A program made the translations under genes and the position numbers. Positions 48,456 through 57,235 of a stretch of DNA of 64,000 nt are shown piece by piece. The DNA comes from Longivirga sp036510975 (GTDB lineage Bacteria; Actinomycetota; Actinomycetes; S36-B12; CAIYMF01), in the NCBI GenBank assembly GCA_036510975.1, contig DATCCY010000057.1, positions 38,555-102,554 of the forward strand. The letters are read 5' to 3'. Position 1 is the first letter of the stretch; the number at the start of each line of letters is the position of its first letter. A model generated the notes under the pieces. The model made no database searches, was not told where the DNA came from, and saw only the letters and a program-made list of their open reading frames with translations.

Positions 48456-48893
48456 TCAATGGCTGCCCGCGATGAGCTTGATCGCGAGGACGACGGCGAC
48501 CGCGGCGACGATGACGCCGACGTAGACCACGGATCGCGCGACTCCCGAGGTGAACCTCGCGCTGCGGTAGCCGACGAGGGCGACGAAGGCGAGGAGCAGC
48601 ACCTCGGAGACCACCTCGCCGGGCTCCTCACCGAGCGCGAAGACCGGCAGAGCCGCCAGCACTGCGACGGGCAGCCCACCGAGCGCCTGCGCCTTGAGCG
48701 CGTCGATGCTCTCCGGGGTCAGCAGCCCGCCGTTGACCAGTCGTGACGACATCCGGAACGAGAGGTGGTGGGCCAGCACCAGCCCCGCCCCCGTGCCGAG
48801 GACCGTGAGTCCCGCCTGCACCCGGTTGTCGTTCGACGCGATGGGCAGGGCGATGAGGACGGCGAGGATCGACAGGCTGACGTAGAGCGCCAT
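48456..48893 (-). CDS. Small integral membrane protein, function unknown
   Basis: 145 residues with four hydrophobic helices: ALYVSLSILAVLIALPIA, AGLTVLGTGAGLVLAHHLSF, a middle segment at PVAVLAALPVFAL, and VVYVGVIVAAVAVVLAIKLI. Related sequences are found in other actinobacteria without a known role. The ATG at 48893 has GAGGTG 6 nt upstream; a GTG at 48902 overlaps the end of a 23-codon ORF. No neighbour indicates a function. Confidence 0.75.
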   Translation of the reverse strand: MALYVSLSILAVLIALPIASNDNRVQAGLTVLGTGAGLVLAHHLSFRMSSRLVNGGLLTPESIDALKAQALGGLPVAVLAALPVFALGEEPGEVVSEVLLLAFVALVGYRSARFTSGVARSVVYVGVIVAAVAVVLAIKLIAGSH

Positions 48894-48898
48894 CGTCG

Positions 48899-48970
48899 TC
48901 ACCTCGCCAGCAGCTCGAGTCGTTGCGCGTGCGAGTCGTCGACGACGGCGTCGTGACCCTGCTCGGTCAT
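48899..48970 (-). CDS. Possible 23-residue ORF upstream of the membrane protein
   Basis: ATG at 48970 and TGA at 48899; MTEQGHDAVVDDSHAQRLEL is followed by three more residues. The ribosome site GGGGAGG is well placed, and the stop overlaps the GTG at 48902 of the membrane protein. It may be a leader ORF or the broken end of an older gene. Confidence 0.25.
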   Translation of the reverse strand: MTEQGHDAVVDDSHAQRLELLAR

Positions 48971-49111
48971 GACCTCCCCCTCGTCAACGCTGATCGTCGG
49001 ACGCGCCCACGAACTCGGGGGCGCGCACGCGAGCGCGGGAGGTCGCCACGACCTCATCCAACCGCAGCCGCAGGCTTCCCGGTGCACGCGCCATGGGGTT
49101 GGATCGACGGC

Positions 49112-49678
49112 ATGGGCAATGGGGTCGACACCTACCTCGCGGCGCAACCGGAGCCGCAGCGCAGCACGTTGACGACGATGCGCGCAACGATCGGCTCGTT
49201 GCTCCCGCGCGCCGAGGAGTGTCTCGCCTACGGCATGCCCTCGTGGCGGGTCGACGGCACGGCGGTCGCCGGGATTGCCGCGAGCAGGCAGCACTGCGCG
49301 TTCTTCCCCCACTCCGGGACCGCGCTCGACGGTCTCGCCGACCGCCTCTCCGGCTACGACCTGGCCAAGGGCACCGTCCGGTTCGCGGTCGACGCACCGC
49401 TTCCCACGGCCCTGGTGCGGGCCGTGATCGCAGCGCGCCTGGCGGAGGCGTCGGCAGCCCCGGACAGCAAGGGGTTCCGTCGCGACTTCCACGCCGACGG
49501 CGGGCTCAAGGCCAAGGGCAGGGTGAAGGACGGCGAGCCGCACGGTGCCTGGCGCTGGTGGCGCAAGGACGGCTCGCTCATGCGGACCGGGTCGTTCGAC
49601 CGGGGTCGGCAGGTCGGCGAGTGGACGACGTACGACCGCGCCTCGCAGCCTGTCAGGGTCACGGACCTCGGGCGCTGA
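49112..49678 (+). CDS. DUF1801 domain fused to a MORN/YwqK-like tail
   Basis: 188 residues. Residues 1-115 match DUF1801 (YdhG-like): VDTYLAAQPEPQRSTLTTMRATIGSLLPRAEECLAYGMPSWRVDGT, then AASRQHCAFFPHSG. Residues 125-186 look like MORN-type repeats: FHADGGLKAKGRVKDGEPHG, AWRWWRKDGSLMRTGSFDRG, RQVGEWTTYDRASQPVRV. The second part is similar to YwqK antitoxin-like proteins. The fusion is seen in other actinobacteria; function unknown. ATG at 49112. Confidence 0.82.
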   Translation: MGNGVDTYLAAQPEPQRSTLTTMRATIGSLLPRAEECLAYGMPSWRVDGTAVAGIAASRQHCAFFPHSGTALDGLADRLSGYDLAKGTVRFAVDAPLPTALVRAVIAARLAEASAAPDSKGFRRDFHADGGLKAKGRVKDGEPHGAWRWWRKDGSLMRTGSFDRGRQVGEWTTYDRASQPVRVTDLGR

Positions 49679-49780
49679 GCGCGATGGCGCCGCCGGTCGA
49701 CCTCGCGAGCGCCGGCCCGGTTCCACCGTCGGTGCCACCTGATCTGATGACCTGACCGCACCCACCCGAGGGAGTCCGAC

Positions 49781-50356
49781 ATGGCCGAGATCCTGCTGTT
49801 CCACCACGCGCACGGCCTCACCGTTGGCGTGCTCGCGTTCGCCGACGACCTGCGCGCGGCGGGGCACACGGTGCACACGCCGGACCTCTACGAGGGCGAG
49901 GTGTTCCACGACCTCGAGGCCGGTGTCGCCCACGCCGAGCAGGTCGGCTTCGGCACGCTGATCGGACGTGGCATCGCGTGTGCCGCGGAGCTCCCCGACG
50001 GTCTGGTCTACGCCGGCTTCTCCCTCGGCGTGCTGCCCGCGCAGGCCCTCGCGCAGAGCCGCCCGGGGGCGCGCGGGGCGCTGCTGTTCCACTCCACGGT
50101 GCCCGTCTCGGAGTTCGGCGCCGCGTGGCCCGCTGGTGTGCCGGTGCAGGTGCACGCGATGGATGCCGACCCGTGGTTCGTCGGCGACGGCGACATCGAC
50201 GCCGCCCGCGCGCTCGTGGCCGAGGCCGACGACGCGGAGCTGTTCCTCTACCCGGGCGACCAGCACCTCTTCGCCGACAGCTCCCTGCCGTCCTACGACG
50301 CGGAAGCCTCCGGGCTCCTGCGCGAGCGGGTGCTCGCCTTCCTCGCGACCCGCTGA
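49781..50356 (+). CDS. Dienelactone-hydrolase-family protein
   Basis: 191 residues of the alpha/beta-hydrolase DLH group. The start AEILLFHHAHGLTVGVLAFADDLRAAGH is typical, and the nucleophile elbow is AGFSLGVLPAQALA with Ser in place of the classic DLH Cys. The late YPGDQHLFAD supplies His. It may hydrolyse a small ester or lactone; the substrate is not evident. A ribosome site GAGGGAG precedes the ATG. Confidence 0.9.
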   Translation: MAEILLFHHAHGLTVGVLAFADDLRAAGHTVHTPDLYEGEVFHDLEAGVAHAEQVGFGTLIGRGIACAAELPDGLVYAGFSLGVLPAQALAQSRPGARGALLFHSTVPVSEFGAAWPAGVPVQVHAMDADPWFVGDGDIDAARALVAEADDAELFLYPGDQHLFADSSLPSYDAEASGLLRERVLAFLATR

Positions 50357-50370
50357 CGGGTCCGGGGCCC

Positions 50371-51228
50371 TCAGCGCACCGACGGCTCGAGCTCGCCCTC
50401 CTCGCGCGCCGCCTCGAGCCGGTGCGCGAAGCGTCGTGGGCGCTGGGACGGGAAGAGCAGGGTGACGCCGACCGCGAACGCCAGGATCAGCACCGAGACC
50501 GCACCGTCGATGATGAAGTGGTTGCCGGTGACGACGACGACCCAGGTCGTGAGCAGCGGGTAGAGCAGCGCGAGCCAGCGCCAGCGGCTGCGCGCCGAGA
50601 CGATGACGAGCAGCGCCACGATGGCCGCCCACGCGACGTGCACCGACGGCATGGCGGCGTACTGGTTGGCGCCCGCGATGCGGTCGTAGACCGAGTCGCC
50701 CGTCCCGGCGGCGGTGTCGACGATGCCGAGGCTCGGGATCAGGCGCGGCGGGGCCACGGCCTTGAACTCGATCAGCAGGCAGATGCCCGTCGTGAGCGCG
50801 ACGACGGTCCGCGCGAAGGGCCAGTCCTCGAGGTGGCGCACGAGCACCCACACCATCGTGGCGACGAACACCGGCACGTGGACGATCGAGTAGTACGCGT
50901 TCGCGGCGTGGATCAGCCAGTCGACGCCGAGCACCTGCTGCTGGATGGCGGCCTCGCTCGGCCAGGCGAGGAACCGCTCCACCCGGTCGAGCCAGAGTCC
51001 CGCGTCGCGCGCCTCCGGAGCGCTGCCGCCGACGAGCGAGCCGGCGTACTGCCAGCCGGCGTAGAGCGCGCTGATGAGCGCCGCCTCGGCGGTGATCCGC
51101 GATGCCCGCTCCGCCCCCGGCCGCGTCCGCAGGGCGAGCGCCACGAGGCCGAGCACAGCGGCGGCGAGCAGCGCCGGACGCCAGGGGATCCACGCGACGA
51201 GCGCGAGCGAGGTGGAGGGGTTGGGCAC
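50371..51228 (-). CDS. PAP2-superfamily membrane phosphatase/transferase
   Basis: 285 residues with about six helices. The PAP2 motifs are partly kept: KAVAPPRLIPSLG, the His motif AAMPSVHVAWA (PSxH), and TGNHFIIDGAVSV (the distal His with Asp). This inositol-phosphotransferase-like group (PAP2_3) is common in actinobacteria and acts on lipid phosphates. GTG start at 51228 with GGAG upstream. It follows the nitrilase-family gene by 9 bp on the same strand, so they probably share a transcript. Confidence 0.9.
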   Translation of the reverse strand: MPNPSTSLALVAWIPWRPALLAAAVLGLVALALRTRPGAERASRITAEAALISALYAGWQYAGSLVGGSAPEARDAGLWLDRVERFLAWPSEAAIQQQVLGVDWLIHAANAYYSIVHVPVFVATMVWVLVRHLEDWPFARTVVALTTGICLLIEFKAVAPPRLIPSLGIVDTAAGTGDSVYDRIAGANQYAAMPSVHVAWAAIVALLVIVSARSRWRWLALLYPLLTTWVVVVTGNHFIIDGAVSVLILAFAVGVTLLFPSQRPRRFAHRLEAAREEGELEPSVR

Positions 51229-51237
51229 GCGCGACTC

Positions 51238-52011
51238 CTACAGCCGGCGGTCGGCGAGCACGGGGAACGCCTGACGCCACTCGCGCACGGCGCCCGGATC
51301 GACGTCGGCGTAGAGGATCTCCTCGTCGTCGCCGGCCTCGGCCACCACGGTCCCGCGCGGGTCGACGACCACGGACCGACCGCCCATCAGCACGCCGTTG
51401 TGGGTGCCCGCGGTGTTGCACGCGACGACCCAGGCCTGGTTCTCGATCGCCCGGGCCCGGGCGAGCACCGACCAGTGCTCGATGCGCGGCATCGGCCAGC
51501 CCGAGGCCATGAGGAACGTCTCCGTGCCCGAGTCGACCAGGCGGCGGAAGAGCTCCGGGAAGCGCAGGTCGTAGCAGGTCGCGAGCCCGGTCGCGCCGAG
51601 CGGGGTGGGGAGCACGACGAGGCTGTCCCCCGCCGTCATGACCGAGGGTTCGCCGCCCTCCCAGCCGAACAGGTGCTGCTTGCGGTAGGTCGCGACCACG
51701 TCGCCGGACGGGTCGATGACCACCGAGGTGTTGAAGCGGTGGCCGCCCGAGAGCTCGGCGAAGGAGCCCGCGTGCAGCCAGAGGCCTGCCTTCGCCGCCG
51801 CCGTGCGCATGCGCGTGACGACGGCGCCGTCCATCGGCTCGGCGTGCTCGCGCGCGGCGTCGAGGTCGAACGCGCCGACGTGCCAGAGCTCGGGGAGCAC
51901 CGCGAGGTCGACGTCGACGAGCCCCTCGACGAGCGCGCCGGCGCGCTCGATGCGCTCCGTGACCGACTCGGAGTCGTTCACGTCGAGCTGGATCAGGGCC
52001 ACCCGCGTCAT
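51238..52011 (-). CDS. Carbon-nitrogen hydrolase (nitrilase superfamily, Nit2-like)
   Basis: 257 residues. The Glu-Lys-Cys triad is visible: VLPELWHVG (Glu near 41), TYRKQHLFGWE (Lys near 110), and GLATCYDLRFPELFR (Cys near 145). Members hydrolyse amides such as deaminated glutathione or omega-amides; which one cannot be told. The ATG at 52011 starts the domain. It is downstream of the acyl-CoA synthetase on the same strand, with part of a palindromic repeat in the gap. Confidence 0.93.
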   Translation of the reverse strand: MTRVALIQLDVNDSESVTERIERAGALVEGLVDVDLAVLPELWHVGAFDLDAAREHAEPMDGAVVTRMRTAAAKAGLWLHAGSFAELSGGHRFNTSVVIDPSGDVVATYRKQHLFGWEGGEPSVMTAGDSLVVLPTPLGATGLATCYDLRFPELFRRLVDSGTETFLMASGWPMPRIEHWSVLARARAIENQAWVVACNTAGTHNGVLMGGRSVVVDPRGTVVAEAGDDEEILYADVDPGAVREWRQAFPVLADRRL

Positions 52012-52029
52012 GCCGACATCATCCCTGAC

Positions 52030-52050
52030 CCGTCCAGATCCCGAGTCACT
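52030..52050. repeat. Half copy (D) of the palindromic repeat
   Basis: GAGTCACTGGTGG, with GATCCC before it, matches the reverse complement of the right arm of copy A. No second arm is present. It lies between the nitrilase and acyl-CoA synthetase genes, which run in the same direction. Confidence 0.45.
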
Positions 52051-52058
52051 GGTGGTGA

Positions 52059-53546
52059 TCAGATCGTGCGGAGCACGTCGCGCTGCACCTTGCCCATCGC
52101 GTTGCGGGGCAGCTCGGGGAGCGCGGTCCAGCGCCTCGGGCGCTTGTACGCCGCGAGCCTGGGCTCCACGTGCGCGGCCAGCGCGTCCGCGACCGCCGCG
52201 GCATGCGCCGCACCGCTCGCGCCCGACGGACCCGCCGCGGGCGACGTGATCTGGGCGGGGCGGGCGCGGAGAACGACGAAGGCGACGACGGTCTCGCCCC
52301 AGGTGTCGTCCGGGATCCCGACGACCGCGGCGTCCACGACGTCGGGGTGCGAGACGATGGCGTCCTCGACCTCGCGCGGGTAGACGTTGAAGCCGCCGGT
52401 GATGATCAGGTCGCTCGCGCGACCGACGAGGCGCAGGTAGCCGTCGGGGTCCAGCTCGCCGATATCCCCCGTGCGGAACCAGCCGTCCGCGGTGAACGAC
52501 TCGCGGTCGGCGTCCGGGCGCTCCCAGTAGCCGCCGAACACGTTCGGCCCGGTGACCTCGACCGCTCCCCCCTCACCGAGCCGCACCTCGACGCCGGGCA
52601 GCGGCAGACCGACCGAGCCCGCACGCCGCTCACCGTGCAGCGGGTTCGAGGTGAGCATGACGGTCTCGCTCATGCCGTAGCGCTCGATCGGCGCCTGACC
52701 CGTCTCCGCCGCGATCGCCTGGAACAACAGGGGATCCAGCGGTGCGGATCCGCTCACGAGCAGGCGGAGTCCGGACAGCTCCGCGAGAAGCCCGGAGTCG
52801 CGCAGTCGTGCGTACATCGTCGGCACGCCGAAGAAGAGGGTCGCGCCGTACGCCGTCACGGCGTCGACCACGGCTGCGGGGTTGAAGCGCGGCAGCACGA
52901 CCATCGACGCGCCGGCCGACAGCGTCCCGTTGATGGCCGCGCCGAGCCCGTGCATGTGGAACATCGGCAGCGCGTGCACGAGGCGGTCCTCGAACGTCCA
53001 GCCCCACGCCTGCACCAGCGACCGCGCTCCGGCGTCGAGGTTGCCGTGCGAGAGCACCGCGCCCTTGGGCCGGCCGGTCGTGCCGCTCGTGAAGGCGATC
53101 ATCGCGGGATCGGCGTCGACCGCGGCGTCCAGCGCCGCCCAGCCCGCGGAGTCGCCGCGAGCCGGCAGGGCCGACAGGTCGGCGCGGTGGCTCCCGAGCG
53201 GCAGGTCGTCGATGCGCGTCGGGTCGTCGAGCAGCGCCAGCACCGGTCGCACGTCACCGACGATGTGCTCGAGCTCGGTCGCCGTGTACGCCGTGTTCGC
53301 GGGCACCACCACGGCTCCCAGGCGCAGCAGCGCGACGTAGGCGACCACGGTCGCGACCGACGGCGCGCAGGACAGCACGACCCGGTCACCGGCGCGTACA
53401 CCTGCCGCGGCGAGGCGTACGCCGAGTGCGACGGTCGCCCGGTCGACCTCGAGACCGGTGAGCACCGCGCCGTCCGCCGCGTCGAGCAGCACGGGGCGCG
53501 AGGGCGCCGCGCGCCACCGCGCGACCCAGGTCGACGTGAGACTCAC
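52059..53546 (-). CDS. AMP-binding acyl-CoA synthetase
   Basis: 495 residues. The P-loop is MIAFTSGTTGRPKGAVLSHGN, followed by VHALPMFHMHGL, SGSAPLDPLLF, IERYGMSETVM, GWFRTGDIGELDPDGYLRLVGRASDLIITGG and the C-terminal Lys in RNAMGKVQRD. It activates a carboxylic acid as acyl-AMP and then CoA thioester; it resembles malonyl- or medium-chain acyl-CoA ligases (MatB/FadD-like), but chain specificity is not readable. GTG/ATG start at 53546. Confidence 0.94.
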   Translation of the reverse strand: MSLTSTWVARWRAAPSRPVLLDAADGAVLTGLEVDRATVALGVRLAAAGVRAGDRVVLSCAPSVATVVAYVALLRLGAVVVPANTAYTATELEHIVGDVRPVLALLDDPTRIDDLPLGSHRADLSALPARGDSAGWAALDAAVDADPAMIAFTSGTTGRPKGAVLSHGNLDAGARSLVQAWGWTFEDRLVHALPMFHMHGLGAAINGTLSAGASMVVLPRFNPAAVVDAVTAYGATLFFGVPTMYARLRDSGLLAELSGLRLLVSGSAPLDPLLFQAIAAETGQAPIERYGMSETVMLTSNPLHGERRAGSVGLPLPGVEVRLGEGGAVEVTGPNVFGGYWERPDADRESFTADGWFRTGDIGELDPDGYLRLVGRASDLIITGGFNVYPREVEDAIVSHPDVVDAAVVGIPDDTWGETVVAFVVLRARPAQITSPAAGPSGASGAAHAAAVADALAAHVEPRLAAYKRPRRWTALPELPRNAMGKVQRDVLRTI

Positions 53547-53589
53547 GGGTTCGATCCTGCCGCACGCGTCCCGGGACTAGCCTCCGGGG

Positions 53590-54444
53590 ATGACCGCGAT
53601 GGCTGCCGAGACCTACGACCTGCGGGCGCTCCTCGACTCCTGGGAGCAGACGCTGCGCGCCGTGAGCATGCTCGGCCGGGTGGTGACCCCCGAGCAGTGG
53701 GACACGTCGACCGAGTGCCCGGGCTGGACGGTGGGCGACGTCCTACGCCACCTGTGCTGGACCGAGGCGTTCGTCGCCGGCCGCCGCGACCCCGAGCACG
53801 AGGTGGACTGGTCGCGGTTCCCGCACGTCGAGAGCGACTTCTCGCGCATGACCGAGATCGGCGTCGACGTACGCCGACCCCTGTCGCAGGTCGGCGCCTG
53901 CAACGAGCTCGACACGCTGATCGACGTGCGGCTCGCGCAGATCATGGCCCTGGACGACCTCTCCCTCGACAGCGAGGTCATGGGTCTGTTCGGCAGCCTG
54001 GTGCCGCTCGAGCGGCTGCTGCGCATCCGCATCTTCGACAGCTGGACCCACCTGCAGGACATGCGCCGCGCGGCGGGTCATCCCGGCGACCTCGCGACGC
54101 CGGGTGCGCAGGTCTCCGCCCTGCAGATGGCGCGCTCGACGTCCTTCGTCCTGGCACGCAACATCGAGGCGCCGGCGGGCACGACGTTCCGCGTCAGCGT
54201 GACCGGCCCGATCGCGTTCGAGCGCTGGGCCGGCATCGACGACGACCGGCGCGGCGTGGACATCGACGAGGTGTCCCGTCCGGAGGCGCCGACCATCGCG
54301 CTCGACACCGACTGGGAGACCTACGCCCGCCTCGGTGCCGGCCGTCTCGACGTCACGTCCGCCGAGGTCCAGGAGCGAGCTCGGGTGAGCGGCGAGCCGG
54401 AGCTGGCCGGCAGGATCCTCGAGGCCCTCGCCATCACCCCCTAG
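53590..54444 (+). CDS. DinB/MDMPI-type mycothiol-dependent enzyme family protein
   Basis: 284 residues of the maleylpyruvate-isomerase-like DinB family. The N-terminal four-helix bundle has CPGWTVGDVLRHLCWTEAFVAG with metal-ligand His, and FDSWTHLQDMRRAAGHP, the second His motif. The C-terminal part is the MDMPI/SCP2-like domain. Family members use mycothiol, which fits an actinobacterium, although the reaction is unknown. The gene is divergent from the acyl-CoA synthetase, with only 43 bp between. Confidence 0.88.
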   Translation: MTAMAAETYDLRALLDSWEQTLRAVSMLGRVVTPEQWDTSTECPGWTVGDVLRHLCWTEAFVAGRRDPEHEVDWSRFPHVESDFSRMTEIGVDVRRPLSQVGACNELDTLIDVRLAQIMALDDLSLDSEVMGLFGSLVPLERLLRIRIFDSWTHLQDMRRAAGHPGDLATPGAQVSALQMARSTSFVLARNIEAPAGTTFRVSVTGPIAFERWAGIDDDRRGVDIDEVSRPEAPTIALDTDWETYARLGAGRLDVTSAEVQERARVSGEPELAGRILEALAITP

Positions 54445-54454
54445 CCCCCTCCGA

Positions 54455-54512
54455 CGTCACTGGCGCACGTGCGAGGCTGGGGCGCCCCAGGGTGACAGTT
54501 GCGTCAGTGACC
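54455..54512. repeat. Palindromic repeat copy B / terminator
   Basis: GTCACTGGCGCA on the left and TGCGTCAGTGAC on the right, with one mismatch. The inner GCTGGGGC...CCAG..TGACAG matches copy A at 22628-22650 almost base for base. It lies between convergent genes ending at 54444 and 54528. Confidence 0.7.
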
Positions 54513-54527
54513 TCGCGAGGGGTGGGG

Positions 54528-55724
54528 TCAGGGCGCGACGTGGTGGGCCAGGGCGCGGCACAGGGCGTGGTTGTCGAGGTGCCAGGGCTCGGGGTCCGGG
54601 TCCGACCAGGACGAGAGGACGACGACGACCACCCGGCGCGCGACGTCGACGTAGAGCATCTGGCCGTGGATGCCCATGCCGAGCGTGACCTCCGGGTCGA
54701 CGTTCGGCGTGTACCAGCCGGAGCGGTAGGCGCCGTCGGGCCACATGCCCGCGACGTCGCCGCGCGCCCACTGCTCGCGGTGACCCGCGTGCAGCAGGTC
54801 GTCGAGGAACTCCTCGCTGACGATCCCCGCGCCGCGCTCCGCGACGACGAGACCCAGCCTGGCGACGTCGCGCGGCAGCGCGCTCATCCCGCCCGCGGCC
54901 CGCGGCGTGCCCTCCCGGTCGAGCGTCACGCTGGCGCCCAGCTCGGCGCCGCACGGCTGCCACAGATGGCGCTCGACCGCCTCCGCCCACGTGGTGCCCG
55001 CGGCCCGGGCGCAGACCCAGCCGAGCATGTCGATCGTGGGCGAGAGGTAGCGGAAGCGCTCGCCGTGCGGCCCGTCCGGCCTCCGCGTGGCGAGGAACTC
55101 GCGCAGCGCCGGGGCGTCCGGTGGCGCGGGGCACCAGCCGGCCGCGCGGCGGTAGGCCACGACGTCCGGGCCGGGCGTGTAGTCCTCGACGAAGGCGTAT
55201 GACGCCTCCATGTCCATGAGCTGACGCACGGTCGCGTTGGCGAACGCGCTGCTGGCGACCTCGGGGACGAGGTCGCCCACCCGCGCCGCGAGGTTGAGCT
55301 GGCCGCGCGTGGTGAGCGCCCCGGCGAGCAGCCCCGTCACCGACTTCGTGACGCTGAACACGAGGTGCTGCTCGTCGGTGCGGACGCCGGGCGCGAGCCA
55401 CTCGAGCACGATCTCGCCGCGGTGCAAGACCAGCAGCGCGTCGCGCTCACGGTCGCGGAGCAGCTCCTCGAGCCGTACCGGGCCGTCGTGGGCGTCGACG
55501 ACCACGTCGAGGAGCGCGCCGTCGATGCGCTCCGGCAGGACGCGTGGCGACGGCGACGAGCGGATCCGCTCGGTCGGGATCAGCTCGCGCACGTGACGCA
55601 CGGACCACGCGATGTGCTCCGGGCGCAACCAGGTGCCGAGGGTGGCGCGCCGGCCGGACGGGTCGGGGCCGGACTCGACGAACCGTCCGGACGGGTGCGC
55701 GACCCCGCCCTCAGCCGAGGACAA
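54528..55724 (-). CDS. Serine hydrolase of the beta-lactamase/class C family
   Basis: About 398 residues. The SxxK motif is FSVTKSVTGLLAGAL, with YAFVED for the Tyr position and MGIHGQM in place of KTG. The start is uncertain: the family N-terminus begins near PSGRFVESGPD, and the closest start is a TTG at 55724 that overlaps the end of bkdC by 14 nt; an ORF open to 55787 is less likely. Members are esterases or amidases rather than true beta-lactamases. It follows the bkdABC genes on the same strand. Confidence 0.8.
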   Translation of the reverse strand: MSSAEGGVAHPSGRFVESGPDPSGRRATLGTWLRPEHIAWSVRHVRELIPTERIRSSPSPRVLPERIDGALLDVVVDAHDGPVRLEELLRDRERDALLVLHRGEIVLEWLAPGVRTDEQHLVFSVTKSVTGLLAGALTTRGQLNLAARVGDLVPEVASSAFANATVRQLMDMEASYAFVEDYTPGPDVVAYRRAAGWCPAPPDAPALREFLATRRPDGPHGERFRYLSPTIDMLGWVCARAAGTTWAEAVERHLWQPCGAELGASVTLDREGTPRAAGGMSALPRDVARLGLVVAERGAGIVSEEFLDDLLHAGHREQWARGDVAGMWPDGAYRSGWYTPNVDPEVTLGMGIHGQMLYVDVARRVVVVVLSSWSDPDPEPWHLDNHALCRALAHHVAP

Positions 55725-57234
55725 GCGCCACCGCCGGGTCCTCGAGGAAGCCGGCCACCGACGCCAGCACCCGCGAGCCCAGCGCACCGTCGACGAGCCG
55801 ATGGTCGAACGACAGCGAGAGCGCCATGACCTGGCGCACGCGGATCTCGCCGTCGACGACCCACGGCTTGGCGACCGCGCGTCCCATGCAGAGGATCGCG
55901 CTCTCGCCGGGGTTGATGATCGGGGTGCCGCCGTCGATGCCGAAGACGCCGACGTTGGTGATGGTGATGGTGCCGCCGGCCATGTCGGCGGGCGTGGTGC
56001 GACCGGCGCGCGCGGTGTCGACGAGGTCCTGCAGCGCGTGGGCGAGCCCGACGAGGTCGAGCAGGTCGGCGTCCTTCACGTTGGGGACGACGAGCCCGCG
56101 CGGCGTGGCTGCGGCGATGCCGAGGTTCACGTAGTTCTTCGTCACGATCTCCGCGGCCGCGGCGTCCCAGGTGGCGTTGATCCCCGGGTACTGCCGCGCG
56201 GCGCGGACGAGCCCGGCCGCGACGAGCAGCAGCGGGCTGACCTTGACGCCGTCGAGCTCCGGACGGGTGCGCAGCCGCTCGACGAGCTCGAGGGTGCGGG
56301 TGACGTCGACCTCGACCCACTCGGTGACGTGCGGCGCGGTGAACGCGCTCGCCACCATCGCCTCCGCCATCACCTTCGTGACGCCCTTGACCGGGACCCG
56401 CACCTCCCGCGGCACCGACGCGTCGCGGACGCCCGACGCCACCGGTCCCGCGTGCACGAGTCCCGACGCACCGGCCACGGAGGCGTCCCGCCCGCGGTCG
56501 TGGACCGAGGCCGCGAGCATGGCCGTCCGCTCGACGTCGGCCCTCGTGATGATCCCGCCGGCACCTGTGGCGTCGACGCCGGCGAGGTCGACCTTCAGGT
56601 CCTTCGCCAGCCGGCGTACCGGCGGCTTGGCGAGGACGACGGAGCGCTGCGAGAGCACCTCCTCGGCGTGCCTCCCGATCTCGAGCCCGCCGTGACGGAC
56701 CGGCTTCACGGCCTCGCCGGGCGGGCCGGCCTCGGGCGCGGTGGTGCCGTGGGGGTCGTGCGCAAGCACGCGCGCGCGACGTTGCGGAGTGCCGGTCTGC
56801 TTGACGCCGTAGCCGACGAGGACGGCTTCTCTCGCTCCGGTCGCTGCCGAGGTCGGTACCGAGTCGATGGCCTGCGGTACGGGTCCGGCACCGGGTCCAG
56901 GGGCGCCGTCCTCCGGGCGGTCAGGCTTGATCCCTCCGGCCGGCGCCCCTGGACCCGTCGCCTGGGTAGCAGAGGCCCCCTCCATCGCGATCGTGAGGAT
57001 GGGGGTTCCTACGGGGACCACGTCGCCCTCGGCGACGAAGAGCTCGGCGACGGTGCCGGCGTAGGGGCAGGGGAGCTCGACGGCGGCCTTCGCGGTCTCG
57101 ATCTCGACGATGGTCTGGTTGACCACGACGGTGTCGCCCGCCTTCACGTGCCAGGTGAGGATCTCCGCCTCGGTGAGGCCCTCGCCGACGTCGGGCAGGG
57201 CGAAGGTGCGCAGGTCGGTCGTCTCGGCGGCCAT
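55711..57234 (-). CDS. bkdC: 2-oxoacid dehydrogenase E2 (dihydrolipoamide acyltransferase)
   Basis: 507 residues. The lipoyl domain carries the lysine in EIETAKAAVELP (about residue 49). A linker follows, then a peripheral-subunit-binding domain around PPVRRLAKDLKVDLAGVDATGAGGIITRADV, and the catalytic domain ends with SLSFDHRLVDGALG (HxxxDG). One lipoyl domain fits branched-chain complexes. It begins 1 bp after the E1-beta stop. Substrate is branched-chain oxoacids by resemblance to mycobacterial BkdC, but a pyruvate role is possible. Confidence 0.92.
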   Translation of the reverse strand: MAAETTDLRTFALPDVGEGLTEAEILTWHVKAGDTVVVNQTIVEIETAKAAVELPCPYAGTVAELFVAEGDVVPVGTPILTIAMEGASATQATGPGAPAGGIKPDRPEDGAPGPGAGPVPQAIDSVPTSAATGAREAVLVGYGVKQTGTPQRRARVLAHDPHGTTAPEAGPPGEAVKPVRHGGLEIGRHAEEVLSQRSVVLAKPPVRRLAKDLKVDLAGVDATGAGGIITRADVERTAMLAASVHDRGRDASVAGASGLVHAGPVASGVRDASVPREVRVPVKGVTKVMAEAMVASAFTAPHVTEWVEVDVTRTLELVERLRTRPELDGVKVSPLLLVAAGLVRAARQYPGINATWDAAAAEIVTKNYVNLGIAAATPRGLVVPNVKDADLLDLVGLAHALQDLVDTARAGRTTPADMAGGTITITNVGVFGIDGGTPIINPGESAILCMGRAVAKPWVVDGEIRVRQVMALSLSFDHRLVDGALGSRVLASVAGFLEDPAVALVLG

Positions 57235-57235
57235 C

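Noticed and set aside
48984..49095. Minus-strand 36-codon ORF starting MARAPGSLRLRL
   Set aside because: It lies in the leader of the divergent DUF1801 gene, has no ribosome site and no resemblance to known proteins.
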